The notes beneath the pieces are model-generated. The model made no database searches. It was not told the origin of the DNA and worked only from the letters and a program-made list of their open reading frames with translations. From Bdellovibrionales bacterium (GTDB lineage Bacteria > Bdellovibrionota > Bdellovibrionia > Bdellovibrionales > UBA1609): a DNA stretch of 5,976 nucleotides. Position 1 is the stretch's first letter. The number at the start of each line of letters is the position of its first letter. The stretch covers positions 1-5,976 of the forward strand of contig JAGRAK010000128.1 in assembly GCA_020434645.1 (NCBI GenBank), read 5' to 3'. The position numbers and the translations under genes were made by a program. Shown in pieces: positions 1 through 5,976 of this stretch.

Positions 1-60
1 AATCCCAACTAATTGATTTTTTAAAAAACCCTGCTTAATTTAATAATTTTCATGACCATT

Positions 61-1176
61 CTATTTACCTAAACTATAAGAATTCAGCTGTGGCACTAAC
101 CACTTAGTGATTTCAGACGCAGCCAGCTCCGTGCCATCTTTATTAAAATGAGTGTCACGAAGAATATAAAGCCTTTTGTCACTACCTATTTTCTTAAACA
201 TGGGGAATAGATCTAAATATTCTATATTTTCAGTGCTCAAAATTTCTTTGATTTTCTTTCGAGACAGCTCTATATCAATATCTTCTTTACTAAATTGCGT
301 CTTCGCGAGCTCTTCATTGAAGACACTTTCGTCTACTTGCAGTTCGTCGGGTAAAATTAAGACTTTAAAATCTATATTTTGTTTTTTAAGATAATGCTTC
401 ATGAGATAAATAGTCTCGCTGACATTTTTATACTGCTCTTGCATTTGATCAATAGAGAAGTTCTTGTGCCCCCATTGCAGGTTTTCAAATGCGACTTTTG
501 AGAAGGCATCTTCGGTCATGGTCGGTCCTGGCGCGAAATCACATACTCCAATATTGGCATCCCAGCCCAATTCAGTGTTTTTTCGTATAGTACTCATATG
601 GGTCAAGAGCACATATGCCCTTGACCTGGGTACAATTGGATAACCGAAGACTTCAACAATGTGGCGCGGATCAATATCTATAAAGGCCGCATTAAGCACG
701 ATACGTTTGCGATCTAAAACCGCATCGCGAAAATCATTACCCACAAAAAAACCCAGAAGCACGAGATCTGGATTGTACTGCAATAAATGCCTTTTAAGCA
801 GCAGATACTGCTCACGGGTGCCCGTCATTGGGTATCCCATATTGATGACTTCTATTTTATTTTTTTTAAAATCGGGTACGTCATTTAAGCTCTTCTCGAT
901 CAAGGCCGGGTAGTTGCACGCTGTTCCGCCATACCAATTAAAAGAGTCCCCCAAAATTATTATACGAAAAACATCCGGCTCTTTTTTAACTGCATGATTA
1001 TCATTAAAGCCAAATTCATTTGATCCCCATACTTTAGAGCGAACCTTGAATCCAAGCTCACTGTCATATTCCAAAACACCCTTGAAAAACACCGGGTCCA
1101 ATGCGATAAGCGCTATCTCCAGTAACAAAAATGCGACCAACAACAAAAGCGCGGCCGTAAATACTCCCCTAAACAA
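61..1176 (-). CDS. Membrane-anchored SGNH/GDSL-type hydrolase
   Basis: Probable serine esterase or acyl/acetyl hydrolase of the SGNH superfamily; the substrate is unknown. Residues 5-26 form one hydrophobic helix after a short basic start, so the catalytic domain should be anchored in the inner membrane and face the periplasm. The blocks are in order: GDS with nucleophile Ser78, block II Gly114 in NMGYP, GND with Asn147, and a C-terminal DTHFN with Asp341 and His343 followed by Gly348, the spacing seen in AlgX/AlgJ-like SGNH proteins. The motif GSNEFGFND near residue 55 is typical of envelope GDSL proteins of about this length. It is the last gene of a three-gene leftward run and overlaps the preceding gene by 8 bases. 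The start is TTG; no ATG exists before the catalytic domain. A GGGAGG lies 14 nt upstream, or 5 nt before an in-frame ATT at 1185, so the exact start is uncertain. The family call is solid; the substrate is not assignable. Confidence 0.88.
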   Translation of the reverse strand: MFRGVFTAALLLLVAFLLLEIALIALDPVFFKGVLEYDSELGFKVRSKVWGSNEFGFNDNHAVKKEPDVFRIIILGDSFNWYGGTACNYPALIEKSLNDVPDFKKNKIEVINMGYPMTGTREQYLLLKRHLLQYNPDLVLLGFFVGNDFRDAVLDRKRIVLNAAFIDIDPRHIVEVFGYPIVPRSRAYVLLTHMSTIRKNTELGWDANIGVCDFAPGPTMTEDAFSKVAFENLQWGHKNFSIDQMQEQYKNVSETIYLMKHYLKKQNIDFKVLILPDELQVDESVFNEELAKTQFSKEDIDIELSRKKIKEILSTENIEYLDLFPMFKKIGSDKRLYILRDTHFNKDGTELAASEITKWLVPQLNSYSLGK

Positions 1177-2341
1177 TCGGAAAATAAAAGCCTCCCGACT
1201 TCTTGCTTGACGACCGTATCGGCTTATTTAAAGTGATGGTTTTGCCCGCCACGTGCCCTGCCGAAAAGGCTTCGTCATAAACTTGCACCGATGAACTCCG
1301 TCGTGAATGAAGTCTTGGGTAAATCTCTGATACATAATAATCTAGGTGAACGTCATTTTTAAATTTCTCTAGGGCACGACTTATTATATTAGTTTCGACA
1401 ACATTCGATACTTTCACCTCAAGTGAGGTTTTTAGTTTTTTATCAAACCCATCGAGCACACCCAGCCGAAATGAAGATCTTTCGGCGCGCCTTAAAGGAG
1501 AACCCCTCTTTAGCGAACCATTTAATAAAAACTCCACCTGTTGAAGTAAAAAATGGTAAACAAATTCGGCCATTTCAACATTCTCACGTGTACCAATTAG
1601 CTCAATAGCCTGCACTTTTTCGCCAGTCTTGGCATCAAACTGCCGGCAAATTAAGGCTTTAACAAAAAAATGTTCAAGCAAGATACTGACCGTTCGTTGC
1701 TGCCAAGACTCCAGGCGCTTTTTGCCATGGGTGATCACGAGATGTACAAATTGGTCTTGATCATGAGCCTCAATATTTTTTAAATTGTATTTAGCATAGA
1801 GTTCACGCACTCGCTCCATGGCGAGATGCGCTTCAAATTCATTGGCGGAAGCCCCTAAAGAAAGTAGCTTTTTGGCTTTCTCTATTATTTTCTGTGCTTC
1901 CTGGTTTTTTGTCTCAAGCTTCCAATCTAAATTGGCACTTTGCAAATTCACGCTGGCTTTTGCATATTGCGCCGGCACCCCAAGACGCTTGCAGGCCTCT
2001 TTAAATGACAAACCATGGGGAGTCTCGCCCGCACCCAATACGGGATGCATACGCTTCATATTTGAAAGTTGATGTTCATCCACATATTGATGGGCCATTT
2101 CGTGAAGCAGAATACCGATGACATGTTGCCAAGAGTGCTCTCGAACCAGTTTTCTAGAAATTAAAATGGTTCTATTTTGGCCATTATATTGACCCCACAA
2201 TGTTTCAGAATCAAATAAAGCAATACTGATCGGGCGCAGTTTCACTTTATGAACATGACAGACCCAATCGAACTCAGAATTCAACTGAATGACAATGGAC
2301 TTCTCATGCTCTAAAAAGTTGTCATTGCTATCGTTCTTCAC
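1169..2341 (-). CDS. SprT-like zinc metalloprotease-fold protein with DUF2786 domain
   Basis: Two-domain, apparently cytosolic protein with no signal peptide or membrane segment. Residues about 15-125 resemble SprT-like domains. HEMAH (His80, Glu81, His84) is the zincin HExxH site. His109 in the PHGLSFKEACKRLG segment matches the family's third zinc ligand, in the usual HG...F...RLG context. Residues about 150-188 match DUF2786, with the pattern KAKKLLSLG, then NEFEAHLAM, then LYAKYNL. The remaining 200 residues are charged and helical-looking, ending in a Ser/Arg/Lys-rich tail. SprT-family proteins (Spartan in eukaryotes) include DNA-protein crosslink proteases. DUF2786 has no established function, so a protease role is inference from intact metal ligands. 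The start is GTG, supported by AAGGA 8 nt upstream. It begins one base after the stop of the MFS-PlsC gene, so it is probably translationally coupled. Nothing links its function to lipids except position. Confidence 0.87.
   Translation of the reverse strand: MKNDSNDNFLEHEKSIVIQLNSEFDWVCHVHKVKLRPISIALFDSETLWGQYNGQNRTILISRKLVREHSWQHVIGILLHEMAHQYVDEHQLSNMKRMHPVLGAGETPHGLSFKEACKRLGVPAQYAKASVNLQSANLDWKLETKNQEAQKIIEKAKKLLSLGASANEFEAHLAMERVRELYAKYNLKNIEAHDQDQFVHLVITHGKKRLESWQQRTVSILLEHFFVKALICRQFDAKTGEKVQAIELIGTRENVEMAEFVYHFLLQQVEFLLNGSLKRGSPLRRAERSSFRLGVLDGFDKKLKTSLEVKVSNVVETNIISRALEKFKNDVHLDYYVSEIYPRLHSRRSSSVQVYDEAFSAGHVAGKTITLNKPIRSSSKKSGGFYFPIV
1191..1196 (-). promoter_or_regulatory. Strong Shine-Dalgarno before the SGNH hydrolase start
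   Basis: GGGAGG on the minus strand lies within the last codons of the SprT/DUF2786 gene. It is 14 bases from the TTG at 1176, longer than usual, but 5 bases from an in-frame ATT at 1185-1183. The site supports initiation here but leaves the exact start codon open. Confidence 0.5.
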
Positions 2342-2342
2342 T

Positions 2343-4253
2343 TTAATTTTCCTTTAAAAGTTTTTCTATGTGTTTTTCAAGTTCTAGAGCCGTAACATTA
2401 TGGATACCCGATACTTGAAACACCTCCGGAGAAATACCTCGACCTATATGAACACCCACATGAAACAAAATTCGCTTTGGCATTCGAGAAAGTGCGCGCC
2501 CACCCATTCTGCTAAAAAAACTACCCCATAAGCCCGTTAACGCCATAGGCACCACCGGCACTGAGTCCCGCTTTAATATAAATTCTATACCTTTCTTAAA
2601 TGGCTTTAGCTCCCCATCTGACGACAATTCCCCCTCCGGAAAAATACATACAAGCTCACCAGCTTGAAGCTCACGCGAAACAATCTCAAATGCTTGATCA
2701 TAAATTTCTTTATTTTCATTTGCTCCTGCAATCGGAATCACTTTCGCGTGTCGAAACAGATATCGCACCAAGGGTATTTCAAAGAATTTATAGTACATCA
2801 CAAAACGCACAGGGCGCTTTATAGCGGCTGACAATATCAGCCAGTCTATATAGCTCACATGGTTACAAATTAGGAGCGCCGGCCCCTCTTGCGGAATATT
2901 GCCCGAGCCCTTAACTCGGATACGATAAACAAGTCGAGAGACAGCCCAACTCAAAAACCGCAAAGTAAACTCTGGCACCACTGAATAAATATAAATAGCG
3001 ACAATTAAATTGAGACCAGAATAAATCAAAATAATTTGCGGCAAAGTTAATTTTAGAAAATAAAAAAACATTAAAAGTAGTGATGAGATCACCATAAAAA
3101 ACGCATTGATCACATTATTTGAAGCAATCACGCGCGAGCGTATTTTACGTTCTGAACGCTCTTGCACCAAAGTATAAAGTGGAACTGAAAATGCTCCGCC
3201 AAAAACTGAAATCATAAGAAGATCAAAAGTAAAACGAATTGAACCATCATGAGATATAAATTGTTGAAATGTAAGTAAGTCAGCGGCAGAGCTTGAGACC
3301 CAGTTTGACGATACATAGGCGAGATCCACTAAAAACACGGTCATGCCAAGCGAACCCCAAGGCACGAGCCCGATCTCGACCCGATCAAACGAGAGCTTCT
3401 CGCAAAGTACGGCACCGATAGCAATACCTATTGTGAAAGTGGCCAGAAAGAGCGTCACTACATTTTCATTTGCTAAAAGTAAATTCTTTGTCAGCACGGG
3501 TAGAATTGATAATAGCGCTGCACCAAAAAACCAGAACCAACTAATACCTAAGATAGAATTAAAAACCGCTTTATTCGGAAGTATCAGCTTTATTGTGCTC
3601 CAAATTTGCGGAACTGGATTAAGCCCTACTTTTAAATCAGAATCTGCTATTGAAACACTGGGTATTTTATAACTTGCCAATAGCCCCAAAAAAGCAACAA
3701 AAAGCACCCCGCTGATGATCCAATTTTCGGCATGTGCAAAACCTGCGACCACACCCCCAATAATAGTCCCTATAAGTATGGCGAGAAATGTGCCGACTTC
3801 GATATAGGCATTTCCCCTCACTAAATTTTTCTCATCTATGAGCTCTGGGATAATACTATATTTCACTGGCCCAAAAAAAGTAGATTGCAGGCCCATAAAA
3901 AACAGAGCGAGCATTAAGAATTTAAACTCGTGAAAATAAAACCCCATACTGGCCACGAGCATAACAGCAACTTCTAACCACTTTGTAAGACGCGCAATTT
4001 TCGATTTTTCAAATTTGTCTGATAACTGACCGGCAAGAGATGAAAATAAAAAAAACGGCAAAATAAATACGCCACCGGCTAAAGCCACTATAGACTCCGG
4101 CGCAAGCCCCCAAAGAGAAATGCCCTTAAAAGTGATAATAACGACAAGCGCATTCTTAAATAGATTGTCGTTGAGTGCACCGAGAAATTGCGTCCACATA
4201 AGTGGCGCAAATTTTTTATCTTTAAATATGAGTTTTATAGACACAAATAGCAT
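2343..4253 (-). CDS. MFS lysophospholipid transporter (LplT-like) fused to PlsC-type acyltransferase
   Basis: Bifunctional inner-membrane protein of 636 residues, predicted to flip lysophospholipid inward and re-acylate it. Residues about 15-430 are an MFS domain of roughly 12 helices. QFLGALNDN at 22-30 is the hallmark N-terminus of LplT/Aas-type fusions; GQLSDKF at 75-81 is the MFS loop 2-3 motif, and FGPVKY at 127-132 is also typical. Residues about 445-636 are a PlsC/LPLAT domain: NHVSYID at 464-470 (HX4D with His465 and Asp470), FPEGELS at 538-544, and the late PVVP block near 567. Known relatives such as the long Aas proteins add an AMP-forming acyl-ACP synthetase after PlsC; here the protein ends after PlsC, and the next gene does not supply it. 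An in-frame TTG at 4280 would add nine residues but directly follows a stop and lacks a ribosome binding site. The ATG at 4253 is preferred, although its own site is weak too. It is first in the operon. Confidence 0.9.
   Translation of the reverse strand: MLFVSIKLIFKDKKFAPLMWTQFLGALNDNLFKNALVVIITFKGISLWGLAPESIVALAGGVFILPFFLFSSLAGQLSDKFEKSKIARLTKWLEVAVMLVASMGFYFHEFKFLMLALFFMGLQSTFFGPVKYSIIPELIDEKNLVRGNAYIEVGTFLAILIGTIIGGVVAGFAHAENWIISGVLFVAFLGLLASYKIPSVSIADSDLKVGLNPVPQIWSTIKLILPNKAVFNSILGISWFWFFGAALLSILPVLTKNLLLANENVVTLFLATFTIGIAIGAVLCEKLSFDRVEIGLVPWGSLGMTVFLVDLAYVSSNWVSSSAADLLTFQQFISHDGSIRFTFDLLMISVFGGAFSVPLYTLVQERSERKIRSRVIASNNVINAFFMVISSLLLMFFYFLKLTLPQIILIYSGLNLIVAIYIYSVVPEFTLRFLSWAVSRLVYRIRVKGSGNIPQEGPALLICNHVSYIDWLILSAAIKRPVRFVMYYKFFEIPLVRYLFRHAKVIPIAGANENKEIYDQAFEIVSRELQAGELVCIFPEGELSSDGELKPFKKGIEFILKRDSVPVVPMALTGLWGSFFSRMGGRALSRMPKRILFHVGVHIGRGISPEVFQVSGIHNVTALELEKHIEKLLKEN
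2350..2354 (-). promoter_or_regulatory. Ribosome binding site inside the 3' end of the MFS-PlsC gene
   Basis: AAGGA on the minus strand lies 8 bases before the GTG at 2341. It is embedded in the last codons of the upstream gene, whose TAA (2345-2343) is one base from the GTG. This supports both the GTG start and translational coupling. Confidence 0.75.
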
Positions 4254-4330
4254 TGCATCATGTGTAAACCATCTCCGCAATCATGCAGAGAAGTCAGCCA
4301 TACCCAATTAAACATGGTTTCACCCGGCAC

Positions 4331-4360
4331 GATAAATGCGTTCAACTTGAAAAGTGACAA
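4331..4360 (-). promoter_or_regulatory. Candidate leftward promoter for the MFS-PlsC operon
   Basis: Read on the minus strand, TTGTCA (4360-4355) is a good -35 match (5 of 6). It is followed 18 bases later by TTTATC (4336-4331), a poor -10 match (3 of 6). It would give a leader of roughly 70 bases before the ATG at 4253. Weak candidate only. Confidence 0.2.
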
Positions 4361-4377
4361 AATTCGTCATCTATACG
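4347..4377 (+). promoter_or_regulatory. Candidate promoter for the barrel gene
   Basis: TTGAAA at 4347-4352 and TATACG at 4372-4377 resemble sigma70 -35 and -10 boxes, with a long 19-base spacer. Transcription would begin about 55-60 bases before the ATG. The match is only partial and AT-rich sequence gives such matches by chance, so this is a weak call. Confidence 0.3.
4355..4369. promoter_or_regulatory. 15-bp dyad, possible operator
   Basis: TGACAAAATTCGTCA is an inverted repeat with six of seven base pairs matching around a central A. It sits between the candidate -35 and -10 of the barrel gene and overlaps the candidate leftward -35, where a repressor could affect both units. No known regulator is recognised from the sequence. 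Confidence 0.35.
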
Positions 4378-4433
4378 ATTTTACTAGGTATTTTAATAAT
4401 CACATGGTAATTTATACACAGCGTTATAAACCC

Positions 4434-4438
4434 AGAGG
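4434..4438 (+). promoter_or_regulatory. Ribosome binding site of the barrel gene
   Basis: AGAGG lies 6 bases before ATG 4445 and fixes that start, just ahead of a well-formed signal peptide. Confidence 0.75.
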
Positions 4439-4444
4439 TCTTTT

Positions 4445-5869
4445 ATGAAGTTTGAAAAAGTAGTTTTATCTTTATCTGTCATGGCATTTCTAATTGCGGC
4501 TAGCCATTCATCACTCGCAGCTAATACAAATACGGCGGGCAAAAATTATGTTACAAAAAGTAAATCCAAAGCCGTGGCGAAATCGAAAAAACGAAAAAAA
4601 TCTCGTCATAAAATCTCAGTTGATGATGAAATCGCGCAAGAAGTTCGAAACTATGAAATGGCCGCCGTCAAAAATCCAGCGAAATCAGAATCCGTAATGA
4701 TGGATATAAAAAGAACATCAAAACGTTCGGCTAAAACTACTGCCAAAATTAGCACCGTAAAGCCTGAAGAGAATATATTTTCAGGTTCGGTTAATTTTAC
4801 AGCTGGCAAAGACTCTAATATAGACCCAGATAAAACGAGTATCAAAGGCACATACTTTCAAATAGACCCGACACTGAGCTTTAAATCTGGCAATTGGAGC
4901 GGTTCATTTGGCGCTTCAATTAAAGATTTTGCTGAACAAGATCAATCTGATTTATTCAAACAAAGTGAAGCGACAGCTTCTACAAGTTACACAACAAAAA
5001 TATCAAACATCACAACTTCTACCACAACAGTTAAAGGCCTCTACCATGATGAGAAATGGCCTGACTATATAAATGCTACTTCTGGAGTGACGCCAGGATA
5101 CGATCTAGATGGCAATACTCAAAGCATGGCCATTCGCTACGGCGAACTCAGTATTGAACAAAAACTAGGCTTTGATTTTGGCAAAGTGAACACCGAAATT
5201 GGTGGCTCTGCCAAGCGACGCGATAGCTTTAGCTTATTTTCAGACTTCGCGCCCGATATTTTTGGCGCAAAACCCTATGAGAAGGACTACACCGATCTAA
5301 TAGCCTTTGCCAAAATCACAGTCGCAGCTGCTGATTTTTTAGATCTTTCACTAAGACCACAAATCAAACAAACAAAATATGATGAGCGCGAAGGTCGACT
5401 CACTAACGGCACGCCACCAGGATTTGAAATCACAAATCCACTTTATGAACTGATCTCAAGCGAAGTGGCCTTTGATATAGGGTTCAAATTCGGTAAATCC
5501 AACATCACGCCGACAGCAGTGATTGGCCAGCAATCCGATGAAGCCATGGGTGCCGAAGACAATACATTTTATGGATTTGGCTTAAATTCAAAACTTGTTC
5601 TTCATGAAGCAACTCAACTCACTCTTACACCCAACATAATGTACAAAAAAATAAGCTACAGCAACTGGACTGCAGGCACGCCTTCTTATGATGAAAAGCG
5701 AGTAGATGATGAAACCACAACTGGAGTAACCGCAAGCATTCAAGTTGCCAAGAATTTCGCACTTGGCGCTGCATACAATATGACTTTAGAAAAATCAAAT
5801 AAGTTTGAAGATACTTCTGAAAACTATAGACAAGAAATTGTGAGTTCGACATTGACATTTAATTTTTAG
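4445..5869 (+). CDS. Outer-membrane beta-barrel protein with lysine-rich N-terminal extension
   Basis: Secreted protein with three visible parts. Residues 1-25 are a Sec signal peptide (basic start, hydrophobic 6-19, SSLA then A, cleavage near 25/26). Residues about 33-107 are polar and strongly basic, with 12 Lys/Arg between 33 and 56 and a second basic patch at 89-106. Residues about 112-474 alternate amphipathic strands with polar turns; I count about 16 candidate strands by eye. The protein ends in Phe (TLTFNF), the usual C-terminal signal for BAM-assisted insertion. The barrel opens with a GKDSNID segment like the GYDSN start of several barrel families, but no specific family is recognised. 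No TonB box, plug, POTRA or OmpA domain is seen, and there are few cysteines if any. A porin-like or structural role is possible but not shown. The ATG start is well supported by AGAGG 6 nt upstream. It is transcribed divergently from the MFS-PlsC operon. Confidence 0.82.
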   Translation: MKFEKVVLSLSVMAFLIAASHSSLAANTNTAGKNYVTKSKSKAVAKSKKRKKSRHKISVDDEIAQEVRNYEMAAVKNPAKSESVMMDIKRTSKRSAKTTAKISTVKPEENIFSGSVNFTAGKDSNIDPDKTSIKGTYFQIDPTLSFKSGNWSGSFGASIKDFAEQDQSDLFKQSEATASTSYTTKISNITTSTTTVKGLYHDEKWPDYINATSGVTPGYDLDGNTQSMAIRYGELSIEQKLGFDFGKVNTEIGGSAKRRDSFSLFSDFAPDIFGAKPYEKDYTDLIAFAKITVAAADFLDLSLRPQIKQTKYDEREGRLTNGTPPGFEITNPLYELISSEVAFDIGFKFGKSNITPTAVIGQQSDEAMGAEDNTFYGFGLNSKLVLHEATQLTLTPNIMYKKISYSNWTAGTPSYDEKRVDDETTTGVTASIQVAKNFALGAAYNMTLEKSNKFEDTSENYRQEIVSSTLTFNF

Positions 5870-5895
5870 TAAATATTCTCACAGCAATTACTGAT

Positions 5896-5902
5896 AGGAA
5901 AG
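5896..5902 (+). promoter_or_regulatory. Ribosome binding site of the truncated last gene
   Basis: AGGAAAG lies about 5-8 bases before ATG 5908 and is the main support for calling the edge fragment a gene. Confidence 0.6.
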
Positions 5903-5907
5903 ATTAA

Positions 5908-5976
5908 ATGTCGATATCTATCGAGAGATTCTTAAATAATGAAGAGTCTAAAATCAGAATCTTGACCTTCAGGTGG
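5908..5976 (+). CDS. N-terminal fragment of an unidentified protein, cut by window edge
   Basis: An open frame starts at ATG 5908 and stays open for 23 codons to the window end. An AGGAAAG ribosome binding site lies a few bases upstream, at about 5896-5902. It begins 38 bases after the barrel gene in the same direction, with no terminator-like hairpin between, so co-transcription is likely. The visible residues start MSISIERFLNNEESKIRI and go on to a short hydrophobic/aromatic stretch. There is no signal peptide, domain or motif to name. The good start signal is the main argument that it is real. Confidence 0.6.
   Translation, partial: MSISIERFLNNEESKIRILTFRW

Larger units (their letters stand above)
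61..4253 (-). other. Probable three-gene operon
   Basis: The MFS-PlsC, SprT/DUF2786 and SGNH genes run leftwards with a 1-base gap and an 8-base overlap, and no room for internal promoters or terminators between them. They should be made from one message. Whether the operon continues past the left edge cannot be seen. After the last stop there are 60 bases with no clear terminator and no new start with a ribosome binding site. Confidence 0.8.
4254..4444. promoter_or_regulatory. Divergent intergenic region between the two transcription units
   Basis: About 190 bases separate the leftward MFS-PlsC operon from the rightward barrel gene, so promoters of both should lie here. The region is AT-rich, contains no supported gene and only short out-of-frame peptides (for example a six-codon frame at 4301-4281 on the minus strand). 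Its internal candidates are listed separately. Confidence 0.7.

Noticed and set aside
17..28. Perfect AT palindrome (six T then six A) downstream of the SGNH gene
   Set aside because: It has no GC-rich stem and lies in AT-rich sequence, so it is not a convincing terminator or binding site.
1..60. Possible 12-codon minus-strand frame after the SGNH stop (ATG near 59)
   Set aside because: It is very short, has no ribosome binding site and no recognisable product.
659..913. Plus-strand open frame of 84 codons opposite the SGNH gene
   Set aside because: It lies entirely over the catalytic region of a clear SGNH gene, with no family resemblance; a shadow frame.
1818..2072. Plus-strand open frame of 84 codons opposite the SprT/DUF2786 gene
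   Set aside because: It is antisense to the conserved zinc-site and DUF2786 region, with no domain of its own.
3343..3672. Plus-strand open frame of 109 codons opposite the MFS domain
   Set aside because: It is the longest antisense frame, but it overlays conserved transmembrane helices and has no recognisable product.
4254..4280. Nine-residue N-terminal extension of the MFS-PlsC protein from TTG 4280
   Set aside because: The TTG directly follows an in-frame stop, lacks an upstream ribosome binding site, and the ATG at 4253 already gives the usual short lead-in to the first helix.
4260..4448. Plus-strand 62-codon frame across the divergent intergenic region
   Set aside because: No ribosome binding site is evident, it spans the expected promoter region and it overlaps the barrel gene start.
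4494..4697. Plus-strand 67-codon lysine/arginine-rich frame inside the barrel gene
   Set aside because: It is an out-of-frame reading of the lysine-rich segment, and its composition follows from that.

Overview
The window looks like a Gram-negative chromosome of moderate-to-low GC (about 40% by eye). It encodes an outer-membrane beta-barrel protein with a Sec signal peptide, and an inner-membrane lysophospholipid transporter/acyltransferase. A SprT-like/DUF2786 protein next to an LplT-PlsC fusion, and frequent non-ATG starts, would fit Bdellovibrionota or another former deltaproteobacterium. That placement is inference and is not proven by anything in the window. No tRNA, rRNA, mobile element, CRISPR array or phage gene is visible. 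All the recognisable genes appear intact except one cut by the window edge.

Left part (61-4253, minus strand): three genes packed head to tail and read leftwards. First is an MFS (LplT-like) plus PlsC acyltransferase fusion. One base later comes a SprT-like zinc-metalloprotease-fold protein carrying a DUF2786 domain. Overlapping its end by 8 bases is a membrane-anchored SGNH/GDSL hydrolase. The 1-nt gap and the 8-nt overlap indicate one operon with translational coupling. The outer two genes suggest work on the cell envelope: uptake and re-acylation of lysophospholipid at the inner membrane, and a periplasm-facing esterase or deacetylase. The middle gene does not obviously belong to that theme.

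Centre (4254-4444): a divergent intergenic region of about 190 bases that should hold the promoters of both transcription units. It contains a near-perfect 15-bp dyad lying inside a weak rightward promoter candidate and touching a weak leftward one.

Right part (4445-5976, plus strand): a secreted protein with a very lysine-rich N-terminal segment and a C-terminal beta-barrel of roughly 16 strands. After 38 bases, the first 23 codons of another gene begin with a good ribosome binding site and run off the window. The first 60 bases of the window hold no supported gene.

No complete, clearly new system is evident. The points most worth a second look are the LplT-PlsC fusion that lacks the usual acyl-ACP synthetase module, the unexplained SprT/DUF2786 gene coupled to it, the lysine-rich barrel protein, and the shared dyad in the divergent promoter region.
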